40,027 bases of DNA, from positions 1 to 40,027 of the forward strand of contig CAZVWJ010000022.1 of NCBI GenBank assembly GCA_964631325.1, given 5' to 3'. The DNA is from CAZVWJ01 sp964631325. GTDB taxonomy: Bacteria > T1Sed10-126. Of the stretch, positions 24,801-33,007 are shown one piece after another (position 1 is the stretch's first letter; the number at the start of each line of letters is the position of its first letter). Below the pieces are notes generated by a model. That model was not told where the DNA came from, ran no database searches, and worked only from the letters and a program-made list of their open reading frames with translations. The position numbers and the translations under genes were made by a program.

Positions 24801-26202
24801 ACAATTGTCCGGAAATGGACTGAACGGCAAGGGGGGATTGATAGCTATCCACAATTTCCCCCTCTTTTATCCTGAGGGCACAAAGCTGGAAAGGTTCAGC
24901 AGTGCAAGGACTAACCCCCGTAGTTTCACAATCAAGGACAATAAATTCCTCGTCCAACTCCTCCTCCAGCCCCCACCGGGTATCGCGATTAAGGATGAAA
25001 GGACGCTTGTCATTCACCAGATATCCTTCCATCCCGTAAAGAATTTTAACTCCATACTTCTGGCCGGCTTTCGCGGCTTCGGGAAAAGAATGGACAACCC
25101 CGTGATCTGAGACCGCAACCGCCGGCTGATCCCAGAAGGCTGCTCGCTCGACTATATCATTCACGTCGGGCAGAGCATCCAGTTGGCTCATGTTAGTGTG
25201 GCAGTGCAACTCCACCCGTTTCACCGGCGCATCATCCGAACGAATCAGCGGGGGAATTTTGTTTACGTCGTTAACAAAAATTATGTCGTCGTTATTACGG
25301 CCATAATTGTCTTCCTTCAAATTTCCCCGAATTTTAAGCCACTCCCCTTCAAGACCTGTTAATTCCGGTTTGCTCTCGTCCAAGAAGATTATAAAAGAAA
25401 TTGAATTCCGGCTGTCGGTTATTATCCCTTTTACAAAATTAGACTTGTCTTTAGACGTTTTTCTGAATTCACTTTCAATTACCCGGCCTCGTACGGTAAC
25501 CCGTTTTTTATCAAGCTGTTTTGTTTCCCCAATTGAGACAATGTCAGTTTGAATTTTTCGTCCGAGCAACACGGTTTCTTTTTCTTTTTTTGCCCGCAGT
25601 TTCTGTCGACGCTGTTTTTTCTGAAGCTTTTTCTCTTCCTGGACCTGAAACCTCCGGGCGTCGGATTCTATTTCCTTTGAAAAATCCCCGATGACAAATT
25701 CTACCGCCGGTGACCGGCCACACCTTTCCCGGAGCCATTTCTGAATAAATTTATCGAGACTTCTTTCCCGACAGAGTTCAAGCCACCGGGTATCGGCCAA
25801 CTCTACCTGTAAGGTGCCATTCTCAACCCGGGGGCGGGCATATTCAAGCGCTGAGCGTAAGACCGGAGAAACACGAAGAATATTTGTTTTTAAGATTTCC
25901 CAGTGTTCCTCCAGCCATTTGTCCAGCGACACTTTTTTATCAGAAACACTCAGGCAGTGCAGACAACGTAATCCATCCACCTGATCCATAAAAAACTCCT
26001 GAAGTGATTTGGAAAGGTTTTCCGGTGGCGGGCAGGCATTTGTTTTGAAGCGAAACTCCCATTCTCCACATTGTGGAGAAACACACAACTGAACCTGGTC
26101 AAGAGAATTCAGGTAATCAATTGCTCCGGAGTCGACTTCCCCTTCACAGACCCGGATGAGTTTTGAAGGCGCTATTTCTAACAGGTAACTTTCCTCAGTC
26201 AT
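21895..26202 (-). CDS. polC: DNA polymerase III PolC, with a degenerate 3'-5' exonuclease domain
   Basis: This is the replicative polymerase of Firmicutes, 1435 residues, full length. Domain order: N-terminal domain; OB fold (about 225-315); PHP (HCHTNMSQLDA at 333-343, AVSDHG); inserted exonuclease (420-575); rest of PHP (VVATSDAHFIDP); a Cys4 zinc site (902, 905, 927, 930); palm (GSRGSVGSS and KVPDIDLNFSGEYQ, Asp956 and Asp958); helix-hairpin-helix region (KAHAAAYVIMAF). The exonuclease keeps ExoI (DCETTG). But ExoII, normally HNAxFD, reads YEADFV (503-508), and the His before the ExoIII Asp562 is Phe. Proofreading may be impaired or supplied elsewhere. The start overlaps proS by eight bases. 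Confidence 0.95.
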   Translation of the reverse strand: MTEESYLLEIAPSKLIRVCEGEVDSGAIDYLNSLDQVQLCVSPQCGEWEFRFKTNACPPPENLSKSLQEFFMDQVDGLRCLHCLSVSDKKVSLDKWLEEHWEILKTNILRVSPVLRSALEYARPRVENGTLQVELADTRWLELCRERSLDKFIQKWLRERCGRSPAVEFVIGDFSKEIESDARRFQVQEEKKLQKKQRRQKLRAKKEKETVLLGRKIQTDIVSIGETKQLDKKRVTVRGRVIESEFRKTSKDKSNFVKGIITDSRNSISFIIFLDESKPELTGLEGEWLKIRGNLKEDNYGRNNDDIIFVNDVNKIPPLIRSDDAPVKRVELHCHTNMSQLDALPDVNDIVERAAFWDQPAVAVSDHGVVHSFPEAAKAGQKYGVKILYGMEGYLVNDKRPFILNRDTRWGLEEELDEEFIVLDCETTGVSPCTAEPFQLCALRIKEGEIVDSYQSPLAVQSISGQLLKQSTVDKEELLEAPPPESVIEDLTEFVGEKPVLIYEADFVRNFLEKIGFSLENPIVHLRRLVENFWAPDNSHLNEVFLNRFKGEIEHDFDARQDARRTLQIFSELEPRLPEPLTIKTVAGLEATSDYHAPFNHVLLLARNETGLENLYRLVSRSHTEYFYRQPRILRSELEDYREGLLIGSACEQGEIFQSILQGDSENRVKERMKFYDFIELQPVGNNKFMLDAEDDYDDISSYEDLKELNRRLYCLGKEIGKPVVATSDAHFIDPGDEKFRRVLQAGQEFSDADNQPPVYMRTTEEMIDEFDYLGEDAAVQIVVDNTRLIAGMCENIQPVPDEFYPPEVENARSEFKTTVDQKAHRLYGETLPEPVQKRLRKEKEAILRNQFENLYVMAARLVEKSLEDNYLVGSRGSVGSSFTAFLMGITEVNPLPPHYRCPDCKNTVFPGDHEGLVGVDLPAGKCPECETEMARDGFHIPFEVFCGFEGNKVPDIDLNFSGEYQPRMFRYVEEIFGKENVFRAGTITTVSDRTAAGFVNGYVKGRNIRHRKAERERLIRGVKGIKQNTSQHPGGMIIVPEDKSIYEFSPINYPANDSDSEFLTTHFDYHAMEEQLVKLDILGHDDPTQLRHLQELTGLDPVKIPLDDEQTLQLFSDISVIDLEPEQLEMQTGVLAVPEFGTTFVRDMVEEAKPSSFADLVRISGLSHGTNVWLGNARNLINSGQADLTSVITCRDDIMNFLMDHGLPDEIAFEIMEDVRKGRGLDQDQVQKMKANGVPEWYIKSCQKIEYLFPKAHAAAYVIMAFRIAYFKVHHPAAFYASFFSLKANYLDTRYITSLEKVTDRLEELERIIDFKRQEGQTYSRDQSEYSAMEVMKEAYLREIEIKPPLISRSDASRFKLESDSVLRAPYVSIDGLGGTVAKGLEEAHQHKKFTSIEDVTNRTQINSTVAAQAREVGFFENLPETENIDLFAS

Positions 26203-27931
26203 TCAAATTTACGAACTCCTTAATTTTATCCAGACAATCTTCAACCGGAACTTCTTCAGTTTCATTTTCAGCTCGCCGGGTCAATTCAACCCGTCCTTCC
26301 TTCAATGACCGACCGAGAGTGACCCGCAAAGGAATCCCAATTAATTCCGAGTCGTTAAACTTAACCCCGGCGCTAACGTCCCGATCATCAATTACAACCT
26401 CAAGTCCAAGCTGATCAAGTTTTTCTGCAAATTCCCGGGTTTTTGTCCGCTGCGCGTCATTTTCCCAGTTTATAGGCAGCAAATAAACGTCAAACGGAGC
26501 AATTGCGGGAGGCCAGATAATTCCTTGATCGTCGTGAGATTGTTCGATTGCCGCTGCCATTATGCGACTGTTTCCGATCCCGTAGCATCCCATGATCAGC
26601 GGCTTGTTCTCCCCCGAGTCCATTCGGACCTCTGCTTCCAGGGCTTTGCTGTATTTAGTTCCCAGGTAAAAAATATGGCCAACTTCAATCCCAGCCTGTT
26701 TTTCCAGGCTTTTTTCCTCGCACCGAGGACAGGATTCCCCCGGTCCGGAAAGTCGCAGTTGGACCCAGCGGTCAACCTCAATATCTCGTTCCATGCTAAC
26801 CCCCCGGAAATGATAGCCGTCTTCATTGGCGCCGGTATAAAGGTTAAATCGTCCTTTCAGGGCCGGATCAGCCCAGACCCTTACCTCCGGGTCAGCCCAG
26901 TCTAAATTTACCGCGCCAAGACTGCCCGGATGAGCACCAAAAGCCTCCGCTATTTCTGCCGGAGACATCTCCTCCCACTCTCCCCCGGTAATTTCCCCCA
27001 GGTGGGTTTCATTCAACTGGTAATCGCCGGGAAGCAGGAGGGCGGTGGGTGTATCTTCAACCCTGAGCACCATCGTTTTAACCTGCCGTTTTGGAATGGC
27101 GTCCGAATCAATCTCCAGTAAATCTTCGATAGTTTTTACATCGGGCGTGGGAAATTTTTCTAACTCTTTGACCTCTGAACCGGCCTCCGGCAAATCGGCT
27201 GAAAACACTCCCCGGGCCTTTTCCTGGTTGGCGGCGTAATCACAGGCCGGACAGTGGAGAATGCTATCCTCACCGTTACCGGCAAGAACCATAAACTCAT
27301 GGGACCGGCTGCCCCCGATAGCGCCGGTGGCGGCCTCGACCTGGCGGTAATCGAAACCAATCCGATCAAAAATCCGCCGGTAAGCCGCTTCCATTTTATC
27401 GTAAGATTTCCGGGCCTCGGCCTCATCAATGTCAAAACTGTAGGCGTCTTTCATTTTGAATTCGCGGCACCGCATAATCCCAAACCGCGGCCTGATTTCA
27501 TCGCGAAACTTAGTTGCAATCTGGTAAAACAGGAGGGGACAATCCCGGTAAGAATCCACCTCGTCACTGATCAGGCTGGTAATTACTTCTTCATGCGTGG
27601 GACCCAGCCCGTATTCATTTTCATGCCGGTCCTCAAACCGCATCATTTCCGGCCCGTAGACTTCCCACCGGCCGGTTTGTTCCCAAAGATCACGGGGCTG
27701 CATAATCGGTAGTTCAACTTCCAGACCCCCGGCCCGATCCATTTCTTCCCGGACTATCCGGTCGATCTTATGCTGAACTCGCTTCCCCAGGGGAAGAAAA
27801 CTGTATACCCCCCGGCTCAGACTGCGAATCATTCCCGCTCGAACCATCAACTTGTGGCTGATAATCTCAGCTTCCTTGGGATCCTCTTTTCGGGTGGGTA
27901 AATAATAATTAGAGAGTTTTGTTTTAGCCAT
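26195..27931 (-). CDS. proS: Prolyl-tRNA synthetase
   Basis: ProRS charges tRNA-Pro. This is the bacterial long form, 578 residues. Class II motif 1 is around RVQHKIDRIVREEMDRAGG and motif 2 around FRDEIRPRFGIMRCREFKMKD. The editing insertion domain lies between about residues 225 and 400. Motif 3 is GCYGIGNSRIMAAAIEQ and the C-terminal anticodon-binding domain starts at APFDVYLLPINW. A possible zinc pair of CxxC motifs is present (CPAC, CPRC). GGAAAG lies about 10 bases before the ATG. It has its own promoter (27975-28002) and overlaps polC, matching the proS-polC order of Firmicutes. Confidence 0.97.
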   Translation of the reverse strand: MAKTKLSNYYLPTRKEDPKEAEIISHKLMVRAGMIRSLSRGVYSFLPLGKRVQHKIDRIVREEMDRAGGLEVELPIMQPRDLWEQTGRWEVYGPEMMRFEDRHENEYGLGPTHEEVITSLISDEVDSYRDCPLLFYQIATKFRDEIRPRFGIMRCREFKMKDAYSFDIDEAEARKSYDKMEAAYRRIFDRIGFDYRQVEAATGAIGGSRSHEFMVLAGNGEDSILHCPACDYAANQEKARGVFSADLPEAGSEVKELEKFPTPDVKTIEDLLEIDSDAIPKRQVKTMVLRVEDTPTALLLPGDYQLNETHLGEITGGEWEEMSPAEIAEAFGAHPGSLGAVNLDWADPEVRVWADPALKGRFNLYTGANEDGYHFRGVSMERDIEVDRWVQLRLSGPGESCPRCEEKSLEKQAGIEVGHIFYLGTKYSKALEAEVRMDSGENKPLIMGCYGIGNSRIMAAAIEQSHDDQGIIWPPAIAPFDVYLLPINWENDAQRTKTREFAEKLDQLGLEVVIDDRDVSAGVKFNDSELIGIPLRVTLGRSLKEGRVELTRRAENETEEVPVEDCLDKIKEFVNLND

Positions 27932-27974
27932 TAAACTTCTTTCCTTTTTTGTGGTATGCTGTTTGTTTTTATTA

Positions 27975-28002
27975 ATTATACGTTGTTAATTTCAGTTGAT
28001 AA
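27975..28002 (-). promoter_or_regulatory. proS promoter
   Basis: On the minus strand TTATCA (27997-28002), a 16-base spacer and a perfect TATAAT (27975-27980) lie about 45 bases before proS. This is an internal start point in the long operon, driving proS, polC, thiD and probably the outer-membrane genes. Confidence 0.6.
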
Positions 28003-28032
28003 ATAAGCCTTCAACAACCCCACCTGAAACAC

Positions 28033-29094
28033 CTACAATGACTCTATTTCAGCCAGCAGGGCCTCAACCATTTCGGACTGGCCTACTTTCTTTATGATTT
28101 CTCCTTGCCGAAACAGTAGTCCCTCCCCTTTTCCACCGGCAATACCGATGTCGGCTTCGCGGGCTTCCCCGGGGCCGTTAACCGCACATCCCATTATTGC
28201 CACCCGGATGGGAAGGTCACAATCAGCCAGCCGGTCTCGAACCTCAGCCGCTACGGCCTCCAGGTCATACTCCAGCCGGCCACAAGTCGGACAGGTAATT
28301 ATTTCCGGTTTTGTTAGCCGGCGGCCACTCATCTGGAGGATATCAAAGGCGGCCTTAATTTCCCGAACCGGAGAGCCGGTTAAGGAAACACGAATAGTAT
28401 CGCCTATTCCTTCGTGGAGCAGGGGACCGAGACCCGCCGCAGATTTTATCGCTCCGTCGGGATAACTGCCGGCTTCAGTTACACCCAGGTGGAGCGGATA
28501 ATCACTTTTCTCCGCAAACATCCGGTAAGCCTCAATTACAGTGGGAACCTGGCTGGACTTCAGTGAAACTATAAGTTGAGTAAATCCTAAGTTTTCGATA
28601 AACCGGACGTATTTCAGAGCGCTTTCAACCAGCGCAGCAGCCGTTGGGGCGCCGTATTTTTCCCTGGTTTCCTCGGCCAGGGAACCGGCATTTACCCCAA
28701 CTCGAATAGCCACCTGTTCGTTCTGGCAGGCCTCAACAATTTCTTTTACCCGGTCCCGCCCGTTGATATTTCCGGGATTAATTCTGATTTTATCCACTCC
28801 CTGCTCAATAGCCTCCAGGGCAAGCCGGTAATCAAAATGAATATCGGCGACCAGCGGCAGAGAAATTTGTTTTTTAATAATTCCTAATTTTTGCGCCGCC
28901 TCCCGGTCGGGAACAGCAACCCGCACCAGCTCACATCCGGCAGAGGCCAATTCCTCTATTTGAGCAACAGTTTGATCCGGGTTTCCCGTCCGGGTATTCG
29001 TCATCGACTGCACCACTACCGGTGCCCCACCACCAATAATAATATTTCCCACAGTCACTGCCCGCGTTTCTTTTCGTTCCACCAGATCTTCCAC
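28033..29094 (-). CDS. ispG: (E)-4-hydroxy-3-methylbut-2-enyl-diphosphate synthase IspG
   Basis: IspG is the iron-sulfur enzyme of the penultimate MEP-pathway step. The 353-residue protein has the TIM-barrel part (VVVQSMTNTRTGNPDQTVAQ, VADIHFDYRLAL, IRINPGNI, RVGVNAGSL) and the C-terminal cluster domain. The cluster domain supplies the three Cys ligands in CPTCGR and GCAVNGPGEAREADIGIAGG. The start is GTG with GAGGAGAGG 6 bases upstream. In place it sits between rseP and proS. A MITE-like element separates it from its likely promoter. Confidence 0.96.
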   Translation of the reverse strand: MEDLVERKETRAVTVGNIIIGGGAPVVVQSMTNTRTGNPDQTVAQIEELASAGCELVRVAVPDREAAQKLGIIKKQISLPLVADIHFDYRLALEAIEQGVDKIRINPGNINGRDRVKEIVEACQNEQVAIRVGVNAGSLAEETREKYGAPTAAALVESALKYVRFIENLGFTQLIVSLKSSQVPTVIEAYRMFAEKSDYPLHLGVTEAGSYPDGAIKSAAGLGPLLHEGIGDTIRVSLTGSPVREIKAAFDILQMSGRRLTKPEIITCPTCGRLEYDLEAVAAEVRDRLADCDLPIRVAIMGCAVNGPGEAREADIGIAGGKGEGLLFRQGEIIKKVGQSEMVEALLAEIESL

Positions 29095-29143
29095 AGTAGT
29101 CCTCTCCTCAGCTCTTGCCGTAATAAAAACACCCGCAAAAAAT

Positions 29144-29219
29144 GTAACTACTCACCTATCCCCTCTCCCCTGGCGGGAGAGGGCCAGGGTGAGGGGGAAA
29201 AGATTAGGTGAGTAGTTAC
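29144..29219. mobile_element. MITE-like element, copy C (76 bp, perfect ends)
   Basis: The element has perfect 15-bp terminal inverted repeats GTAACTACTCACCTA (29144-29158) and TAGGTGAGTAGTTAC (29205-29219). Perfect 8-base direct repeats CAAAAAAT flank it (29136-29143 and 29220-29227). The interior is ctctcccctggcgggagagggccagggtgaggggg and codes for nothing. Its perfect ends and target duplication make it the best-preserved copy and suggest the most recent insertion. Transcripts from the promoter at 29226-29253 would begin at its edge and fold the ends into a hairpin in the ispG leader. Confidence 0.85.
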
Positions 29220-29225
29220 CAAAAA

Positions 29226-29253
29226 ATTATACACAAACATAAAAGCAATCCAA
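29226..29253 (-). promoter_or_regulatory. Likely ispG promoter next to MITE copy C
   Basis: On the minus strand TTGGAT (29248-29253), a 16-base spacer and a perfect TATAAT (29226-29231) point toward ispG. The right target duplication of MITE copy C (29220-29227) overlaps this -10 box. Confidence 0.5.
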
Positions 29254-29298
29254 ACAATCATTGACTCCGCAGTCGAAATCTCAAAATAAAAAAATAAA

Positions 29299-29450
29299 TC
29301 TCCTCTCCCCCGGTGGGAGAGGGCCTGCCTGCGCATGGACAGGGCCTGTGACGAGTACGCGATATTAAGATGAGGGGGAGCGGTGTAAATAGGCTTTTGA
29401 AAACCTCTTTTCACCCCCATCTGTGTCTTCCCCCATCGAGGCGGGAGAGT
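29299..29450. repeat. MITE-related repeat, copy D (no terminal repeats)
   Basis: The interior matches copy A: ctctcccccggtgggagag, GGACAGGGCCTGTGACGAGTACGCGATAT, then tttcacccccat...cccccatcgagg. The 15-bp ends are missing, so it is a truncated or decayed copy. With copy C it occupies most of the 419-base rseP-ispG gap. The remaining parts (29100-29143 and 29451-29513) show nothing further. Confidence 0.6.
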
Positions 29451-29513
29451 AATTTTGAGGTTTTGAGGATTGTTTAATATTATTGGAAAATCGGATATTA
29501 CGCCCCGGCTGGT

Positions 29514-31106
29514 TTAACCAAAAAAATGGCTAATTAAGTAATCAACCAGTTCAAGCCGGGCCAGGTCAAAAAAGGTAACCGTAAGTAACAGAGCAAGCAG
29601 GAGGGTCAAGCCAACTTTGTTAGCAACTTCAAAAACTATGGCAGGAAGAGGTTTATCGATCAGCTCAGGCAGAGAAAGAAAAATATGTCCCCCGTCCAAC
29701 ACCGGGATGGGCAGTAAGTTCAGAACCCCGAGGTTAATCGACAAAAAAGCGGTAAAACGAATCAGGGGCCAGAAGCCAACAGTGGCAATGTGACCGGTCA
29801 CAGCAACTATTCCTACCGGCCCGGCCAGTGAGCGCGGTGAAAGCCGCTGGGTAATCAGTCCCCAGAGACCCTCAAACAATAACTTTACCGCGTTTTTTGT
29901 CTCCCGGAAGGCAAATCCACAGGCCCCTAAAAATCCATATTGGTGTTTCTCAATCGGTGGCTGCCACTTCAGTTGCCTGTACCAGTTTCGCCAGGCCTTA
30001 TCCTTCCGGGGAAGCTGAACAGAATGTATTTCATTTTTTTGAGGGTATTTCACCTTAATCGACCAGTTCCCGTGGTGCTGTTTGGTCAGGTTAAAGAATC
30101 CGGCAGTGCTGACCACCTGGGTATCGCCAAATTTCTGAACAATTCCTCCCTCGCGAAACCCGGCCCGAGCGGCTGAACTTTCTTCTTTTACTGCTACTAT
30201 CCGGGGCTGAGTTTCACCAAGAGTCAACCCGAAACTGTCTTTCCAGTCACGCCAGGCGACAAACCGATCGGGAACGTTTAAATATTTACGGACAGTCTCG
30301 CCCTCCCGCTTCACCACCAGGGGCAACCGCCCCCGCTGTTTATAAATTATCTGTTCAAGATGAAACCAGGACTTAACCTCCGTATCACCTACCGCGATAA
30401 TTTTATCACCGGTCTGTAATCCTTTCTCCCGTAAAATACTTCCCTCGCGCAAACGATCAATTACCGTAGGCAGGTAAGGAGAAATTCCCACCTTAAAGGC
30501 CGGTTCATAAGGCGACTTATTTTTCACCCGGCTGGGGGTGACAGTAACTAATTTTCGTTGACCGTTTCGCTTGATTAAAAATTCTCGATCCACACTTCCC
30601 AGCAAACTGTTTCGAACTGTAATTTCCCGAAAAGTCTCCATTTCATAGCCGTTCAGGGCAAGAATTTCATCACCGACCCGGAGTTTCCCGTGCGCCGGCA
30701 TATCCTTTGCCACCAGGCCAATTTTAGCGGGCATAATCTTTTCTCCCCGGACCATCCCATACGGGACATAGAGAAAATAACCGAGCAGTAGATTGCAGAG
30801 GACGCCGGCGGCCAGAACCATTATTCGCCGGTTAACAGGCTGATTAACAAACGCCCGCGGATTATCGGTATCTGTTCCAATTTCTTCGCCGGCCAGCTTC
30901 ACGTAACCGCCAAGGGGAATCACACAAATACGGTATTCTGTTTCGCCGGGCTGATAGGCAAATAATTTCGGACCCATCCCCAGGGCAAAAGCCTCTACTT
31001 CAATACCGTTCCATCGAGCGACCAGGAAATGACCGCCCTCGTGAACAAAAACAACCAGACCAAAGACAAAAATAAATCCCAAAACAGCAATCAAAAAAGA
31101 AGACAT
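29514..31106 (-). CDS. rseP: Site-2 intramembrane metalloprotease (RseP/RasP) with three PDZ-like modules
   Basis: This membrane-embedded zinc protease cuts anti-sigma factors or signal-peptide remnants. The zinc motif HEGGH is in the first helix (residues 22-26) and the second motif LLPIPVLDGGH at 464-474. The 530 residues are longer than E. coli RseP (about 450) or Bacillus RasP (about 420). The excess lies between the two halves, where I read three PDZ-like modules: 127-192 (LRVGDEILALNG), 212-280 (LQTGDKIIAVGD) and 300-366 (FREGGIVQKFGD). The third is weaker. The gene is 3 bases after dxr, as in the conserved cdsA-dxr-rseP order. Confidence 0.95.
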   Translation of the reverse strand: MSSFLIAVLGFIFVFGLVVFVHEGGHFLVARWNGIEVEAFALGMGPKLFAYQPGETEYRICVIPLGGYVKLAGEEIGTDTDNPRAFVNQPVNRRIMVLAAGVLCNLLLGYFLYVPYGMVRGEKIMPAKIGLVAKDMPAHGKLRVGDEILALNGYEMETFREITVRNSLLGSVDREFLIKRNGQRKLVTVTPSRVKNKSPYEPAFKVGISPYLPTVIDRLREGSILREKGLQTGDKIIAVGDTEVKSWFHLEQIIYKQRGRLPLVVKREGETVRKYLNVPDRFVAWRDWKDSFGLTLGETQPRIVAVKEESSAARAGFREGGIVQKFGDTQVVSTAGFFNLTKQHHGNWSIKVKYPQKNEIHSVQLPRKDKAWRNWYRQLKWQPPIEKHQYGFLGACGFAFRETKNAVKLLFEGLWGLITQRLSPRSLAGPVGIVAVTGHIATVGFWPLIRFTAFLSINLGVLNLLPIPVLDGGHIFLSLPELIDKPLPAIVFEVANKVGLTLLLALLLTVTFFDLARLELVDYLISHFFG

Positions 31107-31109
31107 CTG

Positions 31110-32237
31110 TTACATCAACTCCTTTACATACTCGCGCGCCCAGCTATCAGCAGAAAGCATTGTCTCCAGGTCCGTCCTCCCACTTGGTTCATGAGCCTCA
31201 AGCGTCTTTTCTATTAACACGGGGATTTCCAAAAACGGAATTTCTTTGTTCAGAAATGCCTCCACTGCCACTTCGTTAGCCGCATTGAGAACGGCGGGAA
31301 AACTGGCGCCGGATTCCAGCGCTTCTCGGGCCAGCCGGTAAGCCGGAAATCTACGAAAATCAATTGGCTCAAAGTCCCAGGAAAACGGTTCGGAAAAATC
31401 AACCGGTTCAACCAGGCCAGCTCGGCGGGCCGGATAAAACAGGGCATACTGAATGGGTAGACGCATGTCCGGACGTGAGCACTGGGCAATCATTGAATTA
31501 TCAACGTATTCAACCAGACCGTGGACCGTTGACTGAGGATGAATAAAAGCCCGGACCTGCTCGGGTTCAAGATCAAACAACCGACAAGCCTCAATTATTT
31601 CCAGCCCTTTGTTCATCATTGTCGCTGAGTCAACAGTAATCTTACTCCCCATCTCCCAGTTGGGGTGATCAAGTGCCTCCTGAACTGAGACGTTTTTTAA
31701 TTTTTTCCGGGAATGCTCGAGAAATGGCCCCCCGGAAGCAGTAATTATCATCCGTTTAATTTCTTCATGATTCTCTCCGCCAAGCGATTGATAAAGAGCA
31801 CTGTGTTCACTATCCACAGGTAAAATCTGACCACTTGACTCCCGTTCTGCCTGCTTAATTAAATTACCGGCGACTACCAGAACTTCTTTGTTAGCCAGAG
31901 CCACGTCAGTTCCTAATTCAAGCGCTTTTAAAGAGGGACGCAACCCCGCTGTACCCACCACGGCTACCACCAGAATGTCTAACTCCATTTGGGCAATTTC
32001 AACAAGTACCTCAGCCCCCTCGCACCAACCTTCTTTTGTCGCCTCCTCGCATCCCCGGGAAGCAGTAATTCCCACCACCTCCGGGTTAAATTCATGGGCC
32101 TGCCGGGAAACCAAATCCACAGAGCCGTGGGTGGTCAGAGCAACAACGTTAAATTCATCTCTAAATTCCCGGATTACTTCAAGGGTCTGACATCCAATTG
32201 AACCGGTTGCCCCGAGAATCCCAATTCTTTTTTTCAT
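31110..32237 (-). CDS. dxr: 1-deoxy-D-xylulose 5-phosphate reductoisomerase (IspC)
   Basis: Dxr converts DXP to MEP with NADPH, the committed step of the MEP isoprenoid pathway. NADPH-binding GILGATGSIGCQTLEVI lies at the N-terminus. VDSEHSAL, ITASGGPF and KITVDSATMMNKGLEIIEA carry metal and substrate residues, followed by IHPQSTVHGLVEYVD. About 375 residues, full length. I chose the ATG of MKKRIGIL, with GGGG 7 bases upstream, over a TTG two codons earlier. It overlaps cdsA by four bases. Confidence 0.97.
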   Translation of the reverse strand: MKKRIGILGATGSIGCQTLEVIREFRDEFNVVALTTHGSVDLVSRQAHEFNPEVVGITASRGCEEATKEGWCEGAEVLVEIAQMELDILVVAVVGTAGLRPSLKALELGTDVALANKEVLVVAGNLIKQAERESSGQILPVDSEHSALYQSLGGENHEEIKRMIITASGGPFLEHSRKKLKNVSVQEALDHPNWEMGSKITVDSATMMNKGLEIIEACRLFDLEPEQVRAFIHPQSTVHGLVEYVDNSMIAQCSRPDMRLPIQYALFYPARRAGLVEPVDFSEPFSWDFEPIDFRRFPAYRLAREALESGASFPAVLNAANEVAVEAFLNKEIPFLEIPVLIEKTLEAHEPSGRTDLETMLSADSWAREYVKELM

Positions 32238-33004
32238 AAGCAATCCCCGGCCAGTGACAGAGCGGCATAGAAGAAAACTACGTTCATCAGTAAACTGTCA
32301 GTCCGATCCAGTATTCCCCCGTGGCCCGGGAAATAGTTGCTGGTATCTTTTAAACCGGCTGAGCGCTTTAACCCGGAGACCATCAAATCCCCGGCCGTTC
32401 CAATAAAACCCAAAAATATTCCAAAAACCAGGCTGACGGCTATCGACCAGGGCCAGAGTTGAAAATAACCAACCACCCCAAACAATAACGTAATACTCAA
32501 TATACTCCCGAGGAAACCACTCCAGGTTTTATTGGGACTGATTTCGCCGGCAAATTTCTTTTCCCCGCCAAACCAGAGCCCACAGTAAAGCGCAGCAGTA
32601 TCCTGCAAAGCCGTCCCTAAGACAAGGATAAAGGTAGTTACAAAACCAAATTCCAACCGCAGGCGAAACAACAGGGCCACCGGCAGGCTGAGCCAGAGAA
32701 TTCCGGCACCCACTGACAGAGGATAGTCCGCCTCGTCATAGCGCCGGTTTACGAGCATGGGGAAGGCAGCTACCAGCAAGAAAATGGGCAAAAGGTAATA
32801 CAACTCCAGCGCACAGATTAAACTGGCGGGTAACAGAATCAGCACAAGAATACGATCAGGAACCCGGGTGAGCCGGCCCCATTCCAGGGCAGCAACAAAC
32901 AACCAGAGCAGAAGGAAAGCAAACCAGAGCCAGGAATGAGTCCGGAGAGCAACAAAGGCAACTCCGGCAATTGCCAGACCGCTTATCCACCGTAAAAACA
33001 TCAT
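32234..33004 (-). CDS. cdsA: Phosphatidate cytidylyltransferase CdsA
   Basis: CdsA makes CDP-diacylglycerol from phosphatidate and CTP, the branch point of phospholipid synthesis. The 256-residue polytopic membrane protein has about seven or eight hydrophobic segments. The family signature near the C-terminus is intact: SGLKRSAGLKDTSNYFPGHG followed by GILDRTDS, including the KD and DRxDS residues that bind Mg and CTP. It is 3 bases downstream of uppS and overlaps dxr. Confidence 0.96.
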   Translation of the reverse strand: MMFLRWISGLAIAGVAFVALRTHSWLWFAFLLLWLFVAALEWGRLTRVPDRILVLILLPASLICALELYYLLPIFLLVAAFPMLVNRRYDEADYPLSVGAGILWLSLPVALLFRLRLEFGFVTTFILVLGTALQDTAALYCGLWFGGEKKFAGEISPNKTWSGFLGSILSITLLFGVVGYFQLWPWSIAVSLVFGIFLGFIGTAGDLMVSGLKRSAGLKDTSNYFPGHGGILDRTDSLLMNVVFFYAALSLAGDCL

Positions 33005-33007
33005 AAG

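Noticed and set aside
29148..29420. A 90-residue frame in the rseP-ispG gap
   Set aside because: It is formed from MITE palindromes (proline- and glycine-rich ends) with no ribosome binding site.
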